The notes: generated by a model from the sequence alone, not told the origin. Positions 7,551 to 17,645 are shown, counted from the first letter of the stretch. The stretch: 64,000 nt of DNA from Marinifilaceae bacterium (GCA_016936255.1 JAFGYE010000052.1:1-64000), one strand, 5' to 3'. Program-made: numbers and translations.

Positions 7551-8924
7551 TTATTCGTTTTTGTCCTCATTGGTAAATTTCTCTCCGGAACTTTTCATGA
7601 CCGTCTTCACCTCGGCTATTGCAATTACCGGGAACACCCGAATAAATAGCAGGAAGCAGGTAAAAAACAGGCCTAAGGTTCCGATAAATATTCCCACTTC
7701 AACAATGGTTGGACTGTACATTGACCAACTTGATGGCAGGTAATCGCGGTGCAGAGAACTAACAATGATTACAAATCGTTCGAACCACATTCCAATGTTG
7801 ATGAAAATGGATAGAACAAAAGTGAATGCAAGATTTCGTCTTAATTTTTTAATCCACAGCAATTGCGGAGAAATTACATTGCAGGTCATCATGATCGCAT
7901 AGGCCCACCAATATGGTCCGGTTGCACGGTTCAGAAATGCATATTGCTCATATTCAACGCCCGAATACCAGGCAATAAACAATTCGGTGATGTAGGCAAT
8001 CCCCACAATAGAGCCGGTTGCGATAATAATTTTATTCATCGATTCAACATGACCAACTGTAATATAGCTTTCCAGATTCAATACTTTCCGTGTAATAATT
8101 AAGAGCGTAAGCACCATTGCAAAACCAGAAAAGATAGCTCCGGAAACAAAATAGGGAGGAAAAATGGTTGTGTGCCATCCCGGAATCACCGAAGTTGCAA
8201 AATCGGAACTTACAATACTGTGAACCGATAGTACCAATGGTGCGGCCAATCCGGCCAATACCAAACTCATGGTTTCATGTCTGCTCCAGTGTCTGGCAGA
8301 TCCTGTCCAACCAAAACTCAAAAATCCGTAAACCGCTTTCTTAAATTTCGATTTCACTTTGTCGCGAATGGTTCCGATATCAGGAATTAATCCAACATAC
8401 CAAAACAAAAGAGAAACACTAAAATAGGTACTGATCGCAAACACATCCCACAAAAGCGGTGAGTTAAAATTGACCCAAAGACCACGCGTATTTGGATAAG
8501 GGAACACAAAGAAAGCAAGTAGTGGACGTCCCATATGAATTAATGGAAACATACCTGCACACATCACGGCAAAAAGTGTCATTGCCTCGGCTGATCGATT
8601 GATACTTGTTCTCCATTTCTGACGAAACAGCAGCAATATGGCTGAAATAAACGTACCTGCATGACCGATCCCTACCCACCATACAAAATTGGTAATTCCC
8701 CAACCCCATCCAATGGTTTTGTTCAATCCCCAGGTTCCAATTCCCTGCCAAATCGTCCATCCCATCATGGCTAAGCCCAAAAACAAAGCCGATAATGTAA
8801 TGGTGATTCCAGCATACCAGGCTTTTCCTGCTTTTCCTTCAATTGGAGCAGAAATTTCATCAGTAATCTTTTGATACGTTTTTTTCCCCGTGATTAATGG
8901 TTCACGAATTGGCGACACATACAT
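7551..8924 (-). CDS. actC: Alternative complex III quinol-binding membrane subunit ActC (NrfD-like)
   Basis: This protein of 457 residues has about ten membrane helices of the NrfD/PsrC family. Recognisable features are the N-terminal REPLITG segment, GWTIWQGIGTWGLNKTIGWG, WVGIGHAGTFISAILLLFRQ and HMGRPLLAFFVFPYPN. In this complex ActC carries the quinol site and passes electrons to the iron-sulphur clusters of ActB. It begins 10 bases after the actB stop, and is separated from actD by 281 bases of tandem repeat, an unusual gap in an otherwise tight operon. Confidence 0.92.
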   Translation of the reverse strand: MYVSPIREPLITGKKTYQKITDEISAPIEGKAGKAWYAGITITLSALFLGLAMMGWTIWQGIGTWGLNKTIGWGWGITNFVWWVGIGHAGTFISAILLLFRQKWRTSINRSAEAMTLFAVMCAGMFPLIHMGRPLLAFFVFPYPNTRGLWVNFNSPLLWDVFAISTYFSVSLLFWYVGLIPDIGTIRDKVKSKFKKAVYGFLSFGWTGSARHWSRHETMSLVLAGLAAPLVLSVHSIVSSDFATSVIPGWHTTIFPPYFVSGAIFSGFAMVLTLLIITRKVLNLESYITVGHVESMNKIIIATGSIVGIAYITELFIAWYSGVEYEQYAFLNRATGPYWWAYAIMMTCNVISPQLLWIKKLRRNLAFTFVLSIFINIGMWFERFVIIVSSLHRDYLPSSWSMYSPTIVEVGIFIGTLGLFFTCFLLFIRVFPVIAIAEVKTVMKSSGEKFTNEDKNE

Positions 8925-8934
8925 AAGCGTGGTT

Positions 8935-11919
8935 TTATGATTTGTTCGTTTCTTTATTTCTAATCTTTGTCAGATAACTTACCGATGGAAGCGTATGAAT
9001 CTCTTCCAATAAATGATAATTTCGCTTGCCCGAAGTTTCTTTTACCACCTGACTGTTATTATCATTTAAATCTCCGAAAATGATTGCTCCTGCAGGACAA
9101 GCTTGCTGACAAGCTGTTTTGATTTCGCCATCCCGAGGTCTTCTTCCATCAATTTTTGCTTTCAATTTTCCTTCCTGAATCCGCTGCACGCACATCGAGC
9201 ATTTCTCAATCACTCCTTTGGCCCGAACCGTAACATCGGGATTTAGAACCATTCGTTTTAAATCAATTGTCATTTCAGCCACATCGTGCAGATTATCTGG
9301 AATCGAATCTGCTTTCGTAAAATCAAACCAATTGAACCGACGCACTTTATACGGACAGTTGTTTCCGCAGTAACGAGTCCCAATACAACGATTATAAGCC
9401 ATTTGATTTAAACCTTCGCTACTGTGAGTGGTAGCCGCTACCGGACAAACATTCTCGCAAGGCGCATTGTCGCAATGCTGACACATTACCGGCTGAAAGG
9501 AAACATCCGGATTCAGCTCACTGCCCGAAAAATACCTGTCGATACGAATCCAGGACATTTCGTGCGCCCGAATCACCTCTTTTTTACCAACTACAGGAAC
9601 ATTATTTTCTGCCTGACAAGCAATGGAACAGGCACCGCAGCCAACACAGGAATTCAAATCCACAACCAATCCCCAATGATGATTCGGAAAATTTGGTTTC
9701 TTGTAAATACCTGCATTCTCATATTCCTGATGCGATTCATTTCCGGCCGCCGGATCTTTTAAATATTCTCCCAAAGAAGCTTCACGAACAATTGCTCTTC
9801 CCTCCATGGAGTGATGAGTCTGAGTCATTGCCAATTCATACTTCTCCTCTGTTTTTTTGATTTCAATTCCAGTTGAAAAATCCACACGTAAATTATTCTT
9901 TAATTGAGATAGTTTTGAAACATTAACACCTACATTCTTACCCACCACACCACAATCAGTTCTGCCATAACCCAAAGCAACGGCTACCGTATTGTATGCC
10001 TGTCCGGGCAAAATATAAACCGGCAATTTTACTCCTGAATTCAGCTCCACAACATCACCGGTCTCCAAAAGCATTTCTTCTGCTTGTTTTGGCGATACGG
10101 TCAAATAGTTGTCCCAACAAATTTTCGTTACCGGATCTGGAAGTTCCTGAATCCATGGATTGTTTGCCATTTTTCCATCGCCCATAGCAGAGCTTTCATA
10201 TACCTGAAGTTCTACGCCTGCTGATTTTGGTGCATTTGCAATGTTTTCAATCAATTCCCCAATTCCAGCCATCTTAAATCTGGTATCGAAAACCGATTTT
10301 GTTTGAGGTTCAAAAACTCCTTGTTGCAGACTGTTGTTCCAAAAAATGGTGAAATTTGGATAGGCCGTTTGAAGCGGATATAATTTCTCTTCCCAATAAT
10401 TCTTAATAAATTTTAAATAGTCCGTTTCCTGACCAATCCATGCAAGCAAAGTAGATTGAAATTGCCGGGTATTGAATAACGGACGAATTCCCGGCTGCAT
10501 CAAACTGTAACGGCTTGTTTTAGGTTCCAAATCATTCCAGCTTTCTATAAAATGATTATCGGGAGCTACATATTTAAAACGACCACTGGTTTCACTTGGA
10601 GTCATATCCAGTGACACCGAAAATGGCACTTTATCTATTGCCTTTGCAAATTCCTCCCCCTTAAAATAATCGTATACCGGATTAACACCGTAAGAGAACA
10701 AAGCTTTCACCTTACCCGAATTCAGATCAGTAAGTAATTGTTCCATATCCGGATCAATTGCTTGTTTGGTTAGTATTTGTTTATCAATCCGCAAGGTTGT
10801 TCCGTAATTTTCCAACTCGTAATTGATCGCATTGATTAAGATCTGAGTATTTAAATCATTTTCACCGGCAACAACCAATGATTTCCCTTTATTTTCCCAA
10901 AGCTCTTTGGCCAATTCGCGGATATCTTCCGAAGTATCATTCAAAGAATAGGATTCCTGACCTTTAATTTTCAATATCTCATTGTACAATTGAGCAATAA
11001 GTGAAACCTGTTCGGAAGGTTTTACCGGAATCCGATAATCAGCATTGCTACCGGTTAAGGACAAACGCGATTCAAACTGAATGTGCCGCGACATATTTGT
11101 ATTTCCATCGCTCAGTTTGCGTTTTTTGGTGTACTGCCGAATGTGTTCAACAGGCATCAGCCAATTTCCCAAAAAATCTGCATCAAAACTCACAATTACA
11201 TCTGCAAAATCGAAACGGTAATCGCAAACACCTGCTTTCCCAAAACACATTTCGTTCGCCTTTATCAATGCAGATGCAGATCGGTTATCGTACTGTACCC
11301 ACTTCACATTGGGATAAGATTTTAAAAACATCTCTATCACAGCCTTTGTTGATGGACTGTATATTGTCGGAGTCAAAAGAACGGCTCTCTCTTTACTTTC
11401 TTTTAATTGATTCAATTGCTGAATCATACTTTGATCCAATTCATCCCAGGAAATTTTGGTGCCGCCTTTCCGCGGATTTTTATAACGGCTGGTATCGTAC
11501 AATCCCAAAATGGAAGCCTGAACCCTTGCACTTGTCCCACCATATGTGACAGACGACAAATCGTTGCCTTCAATTTTTATTGGACGGCCTTCTCTGGTCT
11601 TAATCAGGATACTGCAATATTCACTGCCGTTTACATAGGATGATGCATAGTAATTTGCTTTCCCCGGTGTTATTTCTTCGGGTTTAATTAAATATGGAAT
11701 GGCCTTATGAACAGAATTTTCACAACTTGCCAACACGGTACTTATGGCAAGACTGTACCCGCAAAGCTTTAAAAAATCACGTCGGTTCGATTGTGATTTC
11801 TCATTTCCATTATCAAATATATCGAGTATTTGTTCCAGATTCCCCTTAGGTAAACTCTGCTTTTCGGGAGTTTCTGATCCATTTTTACGTTCGGCAAGAC
11901 TTTTCCAATGTTTCTTCAT
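8935..11919 (-). CDS. actB: Alternative complex III iron-sulphur subunit ActB (molybdopterin-family fold)
   Basis: The protein is about 994 residues. The ATG at 11919 gives the family's usual N-terminus, MKKHWKSLAERKNGSE; an in-frame start 12 codons earlier lacks support. A twin-arginine signal (SNRRDFLKLCGYSLA) lies near residue 45, so the subunit is Tat-exported. The first two thirds resemble a molybdopterin oxidoreductase large subunit. The last third is a ferredoxin-like domain with four Cys clusters: CVGCGACSIAC, CQHCDNAPCENVCP, CIGTRYCGNNCP and CSMC...CQQACP. These wire quinol oxidation in ActC to the haems of ActA. The actA stop lies about 60 bases upstream. Confidence 0.93.
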   Translation of the reverse strand: MKKHWKSLAERKNGSETPEKQSLPKGNLEQILDIFDNGNEKSQSNRRDFLKLCGYSLAISTVLASCENSVHKAIPYLIKPEEITPGKANYYASSYVNGSEYCSILIKTREGRPIKIEGNDLSSVTYGGTSARVQASILGLYDTSRYKNPRKGGTKISWDELDQSMIQQLNQLKESKERAVLLTPTIYSPSTKAVIEMFLKSYPNVKWVQYDNRSASALIKANEMCFGKAGVCDYRFDFADVIVSFDADFLGNWLMPVEHIRQYTKKRKLSDGNTNMSRHIQFESRLSLTGSNADYRIPVKPSEQVSLIAQLYNEILKIKGQESYSLNDTSEDIRELAKELWENKGKSLVVAGENDLNTQILINAINYELENYGTTLRIDKQILTKQAIDPDMEQLLTDLNSGKVKALFSYGVNPVYDYFKGEEFAKAIDKVPFSVSLDMTPSETSGRFKYVAPDNHFIESWNDLEPKTSRYSLMQPGIRPLFNTRQFQSTLLAWIGQETDYLKFIKNYWEEKLYPLQTAYPNFTIFWNNSLQQGVFEPQTKSVFDTRFKMAGIGELIENIANAPKSAGVELQVYESSAMGDGKMANNPWIQELPDPVTKICWDNYLTVSPKQAEEMLLETGDVVELNSGVKLPVYILPGQAYNTVAVALGYGRTDCGVVGKNVGVNVSKLSQLKNNLRVDFSTGIEIKKTEEKYELAMTQTHHSMEGRAIVREASLGEYLKDPAAGNESHQEYENAGIYKKPNFPNHHWGLVVDLNSCVGCGACSIACQAENNVPVVGKKEVIRAHEMSWIRIDRYFSGSELNPDVSFQPVMCQHCDNAPCENVCPVAATTHSSEGLNQMAYNRCIGTRYCGNNCPYKVRRFNWFDFTKADSIPDNLHDVAEMTIDLKRMVLNPDVTVRAKGVIEKCSMCVQRIQEGKLKAKIDGRRPRDGEIKTACQQACPAGAIIFGDLNDNNSQVVKETSGKRNYHLLEEIHTLPSVSYLTKIRNKETNKS

Positions 11920-11981
11920 AGATAAATGGTTATCAATAGGTAAAATGCAATGCAACAGGACAATAATTAACTTTTACGATT

Positions 11982-13136
11982 CTAATAATGGCATCGGGCA
12001 CATTCCCGTCCTCCAATATCAGTAACTCTTACACTGTCAATAACTCCTGCAGTTAAATCTTCGTGCAGCTTTTTAAAGCCGTTGGCATAATATCCATTGG
12101 CCTGAAAATCAACAGCTGTTTTATCATGACAATCCAAACACCAGCCCATCGACAAATCTTCAACTTGCTTAATTACATGCATTTCTTCAACAAGGCCATG
12201 ACATTCCTGACATTCTCTTTTTCCCACATTGGCATGCTGGGCATGACTGAAAAAAACATGATCAGGTAATTGATGGATTCGAATCCATTCTACAGAAGTG
12301 TTATTTTCTATTGCCTTAATAATTTTGTTAATTTCGAATTTCCCTGAATTAGGTCCTTCCCTTACAATAACATGACAGTTCATACAAAGATTTACATGCG
12401 GAATTCCTGCCGATTTACTTTCGTCAGCTGTTGTGTGACAATATCTGCAATCAATTTTATTACCGATAACATGAACTTTATGAGAAAATTTAATGGGCTG
12501 TGCAGGTTGGTAATTTTGTTTGCGTCCCAAAGCCATAGCTCCATCAGCCAACATGTTTATCTGGTATCCAAAGGCAAGCACAAAAATTAATACCGGAATT
12601 AATTTATATTTGATTTTTTTGGTGAAGAACAAATCAATTAAGGCGATCGTAATTAACGCACCCAAAAAGAAAAAAACAATCAGGTTATTTACCTTAGGTT
12701 TGGTTTCATGAAGGGTATCCTCCCTTAATTGAACGAGATATGCTTTAATGTATCCAAGTTCTTCTTCCGAATAAGAATATCCTACATGTGCTGCCTCCAT
12801 TTTTTTCCCCAACGGACTCATCAATACAGATTTAAATTCTGCAATTGATTTATCGGCGTAGGTTTCGGCAATATCTATCGCAGAAGGATTCCAATTCAGC
12901 GTATCGATGTATTCAATATTGTGGCAGGAAACACAGGATATTACATCCGTTTTTATTCTGGTTAAACCTTTAAAAAGACGCTCGCCCCTTTTTTCAGAGT
13001 TTAAAAAATAGTTGAACTGATGATTATCATTTTCAGCAACATGAGTGCTGTCAGCTTCAATTGCGAGAAGCGCAGGAGGACTAAATAACAGAAAAAGTAT
13101 AATCAGGGCATAAAAAAATCCGTAGGGTTTACTCAT
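11982..13136 (-). CDS. actA: Alternative complex III multihaem cytochrome c ActA
   Basis: This 384-residue protein has an N-terminal signal or anchor and two further membrane helices at about 152-172 and 178-197. I count six CxxCH haem motifs, beginning at residues 68, 230, 251, 309, 333 and 379 (CVSCH, CRYCH, CMNCH, CQECH, CLDCH, CARCH). The last five form the canonical pentahaem domain. The first belongs to an N-terminal monohaem cytochrome domain ahead of the helices. ActA collects electrons from ActB and hands them to ActE. It is the first gene of the operon. Confidence 0.92.
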   Translation of the reverse strand: MSKPYGFFYALIILFLLFSPPALLAIEADSTHVAENDNHQFNYFLNSEKRGERLFKGLTRIKTDVISCVSCHNIEYIDTLNWNPSAIDIAETYADKSIAEFKSVLMSPLGKKMEAAHVGYSYSEEELGYIKAYLVQLREDTLHETKPKVNNLIVFFFLGALITIALIDLFFTKKIKYKLIPVLIFVLAFGYQINMLADGAMALGRKQNYQPAQPIKFSHKVHVIGNKIDCRYCHTTADESKSAGIPHVNLCMNCHVIVREGPNSGKFEINKIIKAIENNTSVEWIRIHQLPDHVFFSHAQHANVGKRECQECHGLVEEMHVIKQVEDLSMGWCLDCHDKTAVDFQANGYYANGFKKLHEDLTAGVIDSVRVTDIGGRECARCHY

Positions 13137-13489
13137 AGGTAAGGTATTTGGTACAGATTAAGGTTATATAATAGCCAATAATGAAAATACAAATCAAAAT
13201 ACGAAACCCTTAACTTCCAAATCCTACTACAATCGAAACATTCTATTTAAAGGCAGCTGAGCTCACTTTGTTCGTAACTTCCTCGCTCTCTACCAAATAT
13301 AATAATTTAAACGAATAAATCATATTCATTCACATAATGAAATACAAAAGGAAGTCAGAATATATACAGACATATATGTCTTTTATTAATATTTACTAAG
13401 GATACATGATTATTAAAAAATTTGTGCAAAAAATGCAATTCAGAAATAAATTGAAAAGAGTGGTTTTAAGAACAATTTTTTCATCAGCC
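13137..13489. promoter_or_regulatory. act operon upstream region with possible -7 box
   Basis: This gene-free stretch lies before actA and should hold the act promoter. On the minus strand TATATTTG (complement of 13294-13301) matches the Bacteroidota -7 consensus TAnnTTTG, but I see no good TTTG/TTG at the right distance, so it is weak. The rest is AT-rich and I see nothing else in it. Confidence 0.3.
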
Positions 13490-13530
13490 AAAATAAAAAA
13501 CGGGCATTCTTTTAAAAGAATACCCGTTGA
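13490..13530 (-). terminator. Terminator after collagen-like lipoprotein gene
   Basis: On the minus strand CGGGTATTCTTTT pairs with AAAAGAATGCCCG (13526-13501), with a single G-T pair, and runs directly into a T run (complement of 13494-13500). It lies about 20 bases beyond the stop of the gene at 13547-14524 and separates it from the act operon. Confidence 0.8.
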
Positions 13531-13546
13531 TATTTTTGATTGTAAC

Positions 13547-14524
13547 CTATTCTACAATACCCATTTCCAATGCTGCTGCCTCAAAACTTATTTGATCATT
13601 TGCTTTAGACGTCATTTGATTAGCTAGTTCACCAGTAATAATAACTGCTCTGTAATTAAAAGTTTCTTTTGAAAGTATTTCTTCCACATTTGCAAAAGTG
13701 AACAACTCACGCGCCATGTAACAGATATCCTGACCACCAAATCTAAATGATTCTGTCAGTAAATTCCCTGAAGTTGTTTTATTTGAATTTGGCAATAAAA
13801 TTGCATGATCGTTTGCATCAATCCTATAAACTAAAACAACACCACTCTCAACTACATTATCAGTAATCTTATCAGACAAAGATATTAATTGATCATATGC
13901 ATAAAGCAAGTTCTTGTCCGCATTTAGAATCCACTGATTCTCCAATACACTAAACAAATAAGATTTCACATTGGCATTTCCATCGGCACCTTTCAATTCT
14001 AAACCAGCTCCCCAGTTTGTATCTCCTTCATCATTTGTTACTGCCGGGCCATAAAGCACATAGCTTGTTTTATTAAGGTAAAAATCGCTTGTGTTTCCGA
14101 TAGTGTTATCAGGAACACCTTCGCCGGAAAGTATTTTTGAACCATTTGTACCGTTGGTTCCATCAACACCATTGGTTCCATTAGTTCCATCAGCACCGTT
14201 AGTTCCATTGGTACCTTTTAAAGAAAACCCATCTGTATCTGTCCAATTATCTGCATTTACTTTAGGTCCGTACAACATTCCTGTTGCAACGTCCAAATAA
14301 TAATCGCTTGTTGTTCCAACTGTTGCTGCTGGTTCGCCTTCACCGCTATAAATAATGCTGCCATCGGTTCCTGCTGATCCAACTTCTCCTGCTGCACCTT
14401 GTTCTCCTTTATCTCCTTTTGGCCCCAATAATCCAGCCTCACCATCGTCACCACTACATGAAACCATCGAAATACTTAGCGCCATAAAAGCGACTGCGAA
14501 AAAATAAAGTTTACTCGTTTTCAT
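13547..14524 (-). CDS. Collagen-like repeat lipoprotein
   Basis: This protein of 325 residues has a lipoprotein signal (MALSISMVSCSGDDGE). It then has Gly-x-y collagen-like tracts (GLLGPKGDKGEQGAAGEVG and later GTNGTNGADGTNGTNG) alternating with two copies of an approximately 45-residue unit. Each unit contains SGEGxPxxTxGxTSDxYL...LYGP...LKGxxG. The C-terminal 120 residues are a separate globular domain. Similar proteins in this phylum are surface or outer-membrane lipoproteins; the function is unknown. The simple-repeat DNA makes copy-number change likely. A strong terminator follows. Confidence 0.75.
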   Translation of the reverse strand: MKTSKLYFFAVAFMALSISMVSCSGDDGEAGLLGPKGDKGEQGAAGEVGSAGTDGSIIYSGEGEPAATVGTTSDYYLDVATGMLYGPKVNADNWTDTDGFSLKGTNGTNGADGTNGTNGVDGTNGTNGSKILSGEGVPDNTIGNTSDFYLNKTSYVLYGPAVTNDEGDTNWGAGLELKGADGNANVKSYLFSVLENQWILNADKNLLYAYDQLISLSDKITDNVVESGVVLVYRIDANDHAILLPNSNKTTSGNLLTESFRFGGQDICYMARELFTFANVEEILSKETFNYRAVIITGELANQMTSKANDQISFEAAALEMGIVE

Positions 14525-14630
14525 TTTTTTTGTAAATTTGAAATGATTAATAATTTGGAATTAAAAAGATCTTGCGTGATGTTTAATTCCTTTTAATTAT
14601 GTATTTCCGGAGGCTGTAACCTCCGGATTT

Positions 14631-15224
14631 TTAATATGTACTTAAGCCTGCTGAAAGAAGAACTACTCCAATTGCTAAGGAGGCCAAAACGGACACTCCA
14701 ATGACTAAGATCAGACTAACAATAAAGTAGCTTGTTTTTTTTTCCTCACATACCTTTGTTATGGGAACAAAACCAATATATAAAATATACAAACTGTATA
14801 AGCCAGCCAGTAAAGCCAAGATGGTTAGACTTGGAAGAATGTAAAAAACTCCCGCAAGCCAAATTGGCGTATAAGAATAGGCTACCAGTTTAATTGCATT
14901 GAAAAAGCTTACTTGAGTATCGAAAGAAGGTGCCAGCTTATGAATACAGAATGCACTTAGGAAAACACCTAAAAATGCGCCTAAAAAAGCAAGAATCGCC
15001 TGATGAAGTCCCCAGCTAAAAGAAGCAACTTTAAAATAACTCCCCAAACCTATTAATCCATACCCAATAAAAGAGGCTATGGTAGGAATTAAAACCAAAG
15101 GAAGTACATAGAATAACAAAAAATCTTTCTGGTCAGTTTGCTCATGACTAATCTTCGCCCATGCTTCTTTCGGCTGAAGGATAACCAGTTTTACTCTATC
15201 GATTAAATATTCAATATTTATCAT
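14631..15224 (-). CDS. Yip1-family membrane protein
   Basis: This protein of 197 residues has a short cytoplasmic N-terminus typical of bacterial Yip1 proteins (RVKLVILQPKEAWAKISHE) followed by five hydrophobic helices. The bacterial family has no established reaction. It lies 15 bases downstream of the AIM24-type gene, so the two are probably co-transcribed. Confidence 0.8.
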   Translation of the reverse strand: MINIEYLIDRVKLVILQPKEAWAKISHEQTDQKDFLLFYVLPLVLIPTIASFIGYGLIGLGSYFKVASFSWGLHQAILAFLGAFLGVFLSAFCIHKLAPSFDTQVSFFNAIKLVAYSYTPIWLAGVFYILPSLTILALLAGLYSLYILYIGFVPITKVCEEKKTSYFIVSLILVIGVSVLASLAIGVVLLSAGLSTY

Positions 15225-15239
15225 GATTTCAGAATTTAA

Positions 15240-16010
15240 TTATGATTCCAATAAACTCTGTAAAATCCCGTTACTACCTTCTTTCCGACTATTAGAACCT
15301 CCTGTTGATAATTGATTGATTAACTTACTAATTGGCATGGATTGCAGCCATACTTTTCCCGTTCCCTGAAGAGTTGCCAGAAATAAACCTTCCCCTCCAA
15401 AAACCATCGATTTCAAATTCCCTGCCTGTTGAATACTAAAATCAATACCTTCCTGAAAACCAACAACGCATCCTGTATCCACCCTCATTGTTTCTCCGTT
15501 CAAATCATGCTCTATAAGTGTTCCTCCGGCATGGATAAAAGCATTTCCATCGCCTTGTAATTTCTGAAGAATAAATCCTTCACCGCCAAAGAATCCGGCT
15601 CCCAGTTTACGATTAAAGTGCATGCTGATTTTTGTTCCTAATGCAGCACACAAAAAAGCATCACGCTGTACAATCACAGTTCCACCTAATTGCTCTAAAT
15701 CAATAGGAACAATAGTTCCAGGATATGGCGCGGCAAAAGCAACCTGACTTTTTCCTGTTCCCCGATGCGTAAAATGTGTAATAAATATTGACTCCCCGGT
15801 AATTTTTCTGGATGCAGCCGAGAGTAATTTCCCGAAAATTCCTTTATCCGGCTCTGAACCATCTCCCATCTTCGCCTGAAAATCAATCCCTTCTTTCATA
15901 TATAACATTGCTCCGGCTTCGGCAATTACTGTTTCATTTGGATCCAATTCAATCTCTACCAACTGAATATCGTGTCCTATAATCTTATAATCTATTTCGT
16001 GTGATTTCAT
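15240..16010 (-). CDS. TIGR00266/AIM24-family protein
   Basis: This 256-residue protein has the beta-rich AIM24 fold, with repeated G-rich strands ([74 protein letters not shown]). The family is cytoplasmic or membrane-associated and has no assigned enzymatic role. Its gene neighbours here (Yip1, DUF3592, secreted stress-like proteins) fit an envelope-associated cluster. The length is normal for the family. Confidence 0.85.
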   Translation of the reverse strand: MKSHEIDYKIIGHDIQLVEIELDPNETVIAEAGAMLYMKEGIDFQAKMGDGSEPDKGIFGKLLSAASRKITGESIFITHFTHRGTGKSQVAFAAPYPGTIVPIDLEQLGGTVIVQRDAFLCAALGTKISMHFNRKLGAGFFGGEGFILQKLQGDGNAFIHAGGTLIEHDLNGETMRVDTGCVVGFQEGIDFSIQQAGNLKSMVFGGEGLFLATLQGTGKVWLQSMPISKLINQLSTGGSNSRKEGSNGILQSLLES

Positions 16011-16061
16011 GATTTCTGTATTTATAATTTGGTGATATTAATTATCTAATTCTTTTCTATT

Positions 16062-16580
16062 TCAATTCCTTGATCCTAAAAACAATGCCAAAACAAACAC
16101 TCCAATTTTTTTAACAAACTGCCACAACATGAGAACTCCTATTAAACAAAACAGTAAAGGACCGTAAGTAATCAAATAAGTAAAAAAATTGGGGCCAGGT
16201 TCAAGCAAGGAAGCATCAGGCAATTCCGGATCATAATAAACAGTAACTGATTTCCCTTCTGCATATTTCTGAATATCTTTTTTTGCACTTGATGCACTGC
16301 TGCTGCTTCCATCAACAGTAGAAATTCTATTTCCAGAATACTCCTTCCCCTCTACAACATATGTGTAAACAATATTGGAAGCATACATTTTTGTTCCATC
16401 ACTTATCGATGTGCTAATATCCGCTAAAGTAACCATGCCTTCAACAGCTGGCCAAGACTTTGAGGCATTTGCCTCTTCAACAATAGTTTGGCTGATATTT
16501 TTATAAAAAAACCAACCTCCCATAATAAATGCTGCTGCAAAAATTAGTGCAGCAACCGATGAACTTTGCTTGTTTTCCAT
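16062..16580 (-). CDS. DUF3592 membrane protein
   Basis: This protein of 172 residues has an N-terminal transmembrane helix (SSVAALIFAAAFIMGGWFF), an extracytoplasmic beta domain (WPAVEGMVTLADIS ... IVYTYVVEGKEYSGNRIS ... VTVYYDPELPDASLLEPG) and a C-terminal helix. The YxPxxPxxSLLEPG segment is characteristic of DUF3592. The function is unknown. It lies 12 bases downstream of the next gene, so they probably share a transcript. Confidence 0.8.
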   Translation of the reverse strand: MENKQSSSVAALIFAAAFIMGGWFFYKNISQTIVEEANASKSWPAVEGMVTLADISTSISDGTKMYASNIVYTYVVEGKEYSGNRISTVDGSSSSASSAKKDIQKYAEGKSVTVYYDPELPDASLLEPGPNFFTYLITYGPLLFCLIGVLMLWQFVKKIGVFVLALFLGSRN

Positions 16581-16592
16581 AGTATCTATTTT

Positions 16593-17645
16593 TTAAAAAT
16601 TAAAAGCATCCATTAGTTGAAGCATCTCTGGTTTAGTCTGAACAGAACTGGACACAAGTATAATATATGTATCGTAATTTGGGATTTCGATGATTAAAGA
16701 AATGCCTTCGTCTCCTTCCATTTTACCATACATACACTTTTTCCCGCTGTGTGTGAAAATTTCAAGGTTTCCTCCCTGATCAGGATTGCCATTTTTACGT
16801 GAAGTTGCAGCTACTCCCAAATTGCCATTCATTCCTTTCATAAACATGGCGCTATAGGTTCCCTCCATATTCATTACCATCATTTTTCGGTAATTATTGA
16901 AGCTGAAACCATTTGCTATTTTCTGAAACTTCTCATAAGGATACTTTACAGGAACTAAATCTATTGCTTCATCGCCATCATCACCACGATCATCGTTAAA
17001 AGCATCACTCATACCTCCAAATATCTCCTGCTGATATTGATCCTGATCTTCGTATTTAATATTAGAAGGAGGAGTAAATTTTGAGGCAGACACAGAAATA
17101 TTTTTGTCAAATCCGACAGCTGTTTCGATCGATTCAATACCTAATATTTTTGCTTCTGATTTTAATGTAACACCTTCGTAAATCCAACATTTCGCGCCCA
17201 TTAATTTTACAACTTCGCACTCATTCCCCAAAACATCTTCTTTGCCAACAATCTCGCCGCCAAAAGCTTCCAAAAGATCTTTTACCATCTTCTTCTTTTC
17301 TGCATCGGTCATATTTTCAGTGATATCCTGAAAAGGAACAGTTCCTTTCTGCCCTTTGTTTTCAATTAAGTTGGCATTCCAAAATTTACCGTCTTTAATA
17401 ATCGAGATATCATGCGTTTTGGTTTCACTCTTAATTCCAAACATTTTAGTTACGCTTACCGATTTGGTTTCCGTAAAAGATGAATTCCCATAGTTGTCCC
17501 ACCAAACAGACTTGGTGCCAGTAGTATTTCCGCTAAATTGATACTCAACATGCCCTGATTTGATGGCATATATCTGACTCTTTTGCTGAGCAGTCACAAC
17601 AAAGGTCATTAGTAAATAGCTTACGATCAGAATTATTTGTTTCAT
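16593..17645 (-). CDS. Secreted hypothetical protein, paralogue of the gene at 18856
   Basis: This protein has 350 residues. The ATG at 17645 begins the signal peptide (MKQIILIVSYLLMTFVVTAQ); an upstream in-frame start adds nine non-signal residues. The mature protein is beta-rich. A central block (GNECEVVKLMGAKCWIYEGV...LKSEAKILGI) matches a block in the lipoprotein at 18856-19518 (GHDCEVWDLLGVRQWIYKGL...LKAVTNMAGI), so the two are paralogues. This one has an extra C-terminal domain of about 130 residues. It resembles the DUF4412-type periplasmic proteins in style, but I cannot assign it firmly. A copy of the dispersed repeat abuts its leader. Confidence 0.65.
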   Translation of the reverse strand: MKQIILIVSYLLMTFVVTAQQKSQIYAIKSGHVEYQFSGNTTGTKSVWWDNYGNSSFTETKSVSVTKMFGIKSETKTHDISIIKDGKFWNANLIENKGQKGTVPFQDITENMTDAEKKKMVKDLLEAFGGEIVGKEDVLGNECEVVKLMGAKCWIYEGVTLKSEAKILGIESIETAVGFDKNISVSASKFTPPSNIKYEDQDQYQQEIFGGMSDAFNDDRGDDGDEAIDLVPVKYPYEKFQKIANGFSFNNYRKMMVMNMEGTYSAMFMKGMNGNLGVAATSRKNGNPDQGGNLEIFTHSGKKCMYGKMEGDEGISLIIEIPNYDTYIILVSSSVQTKPEMLQLMDAFNF

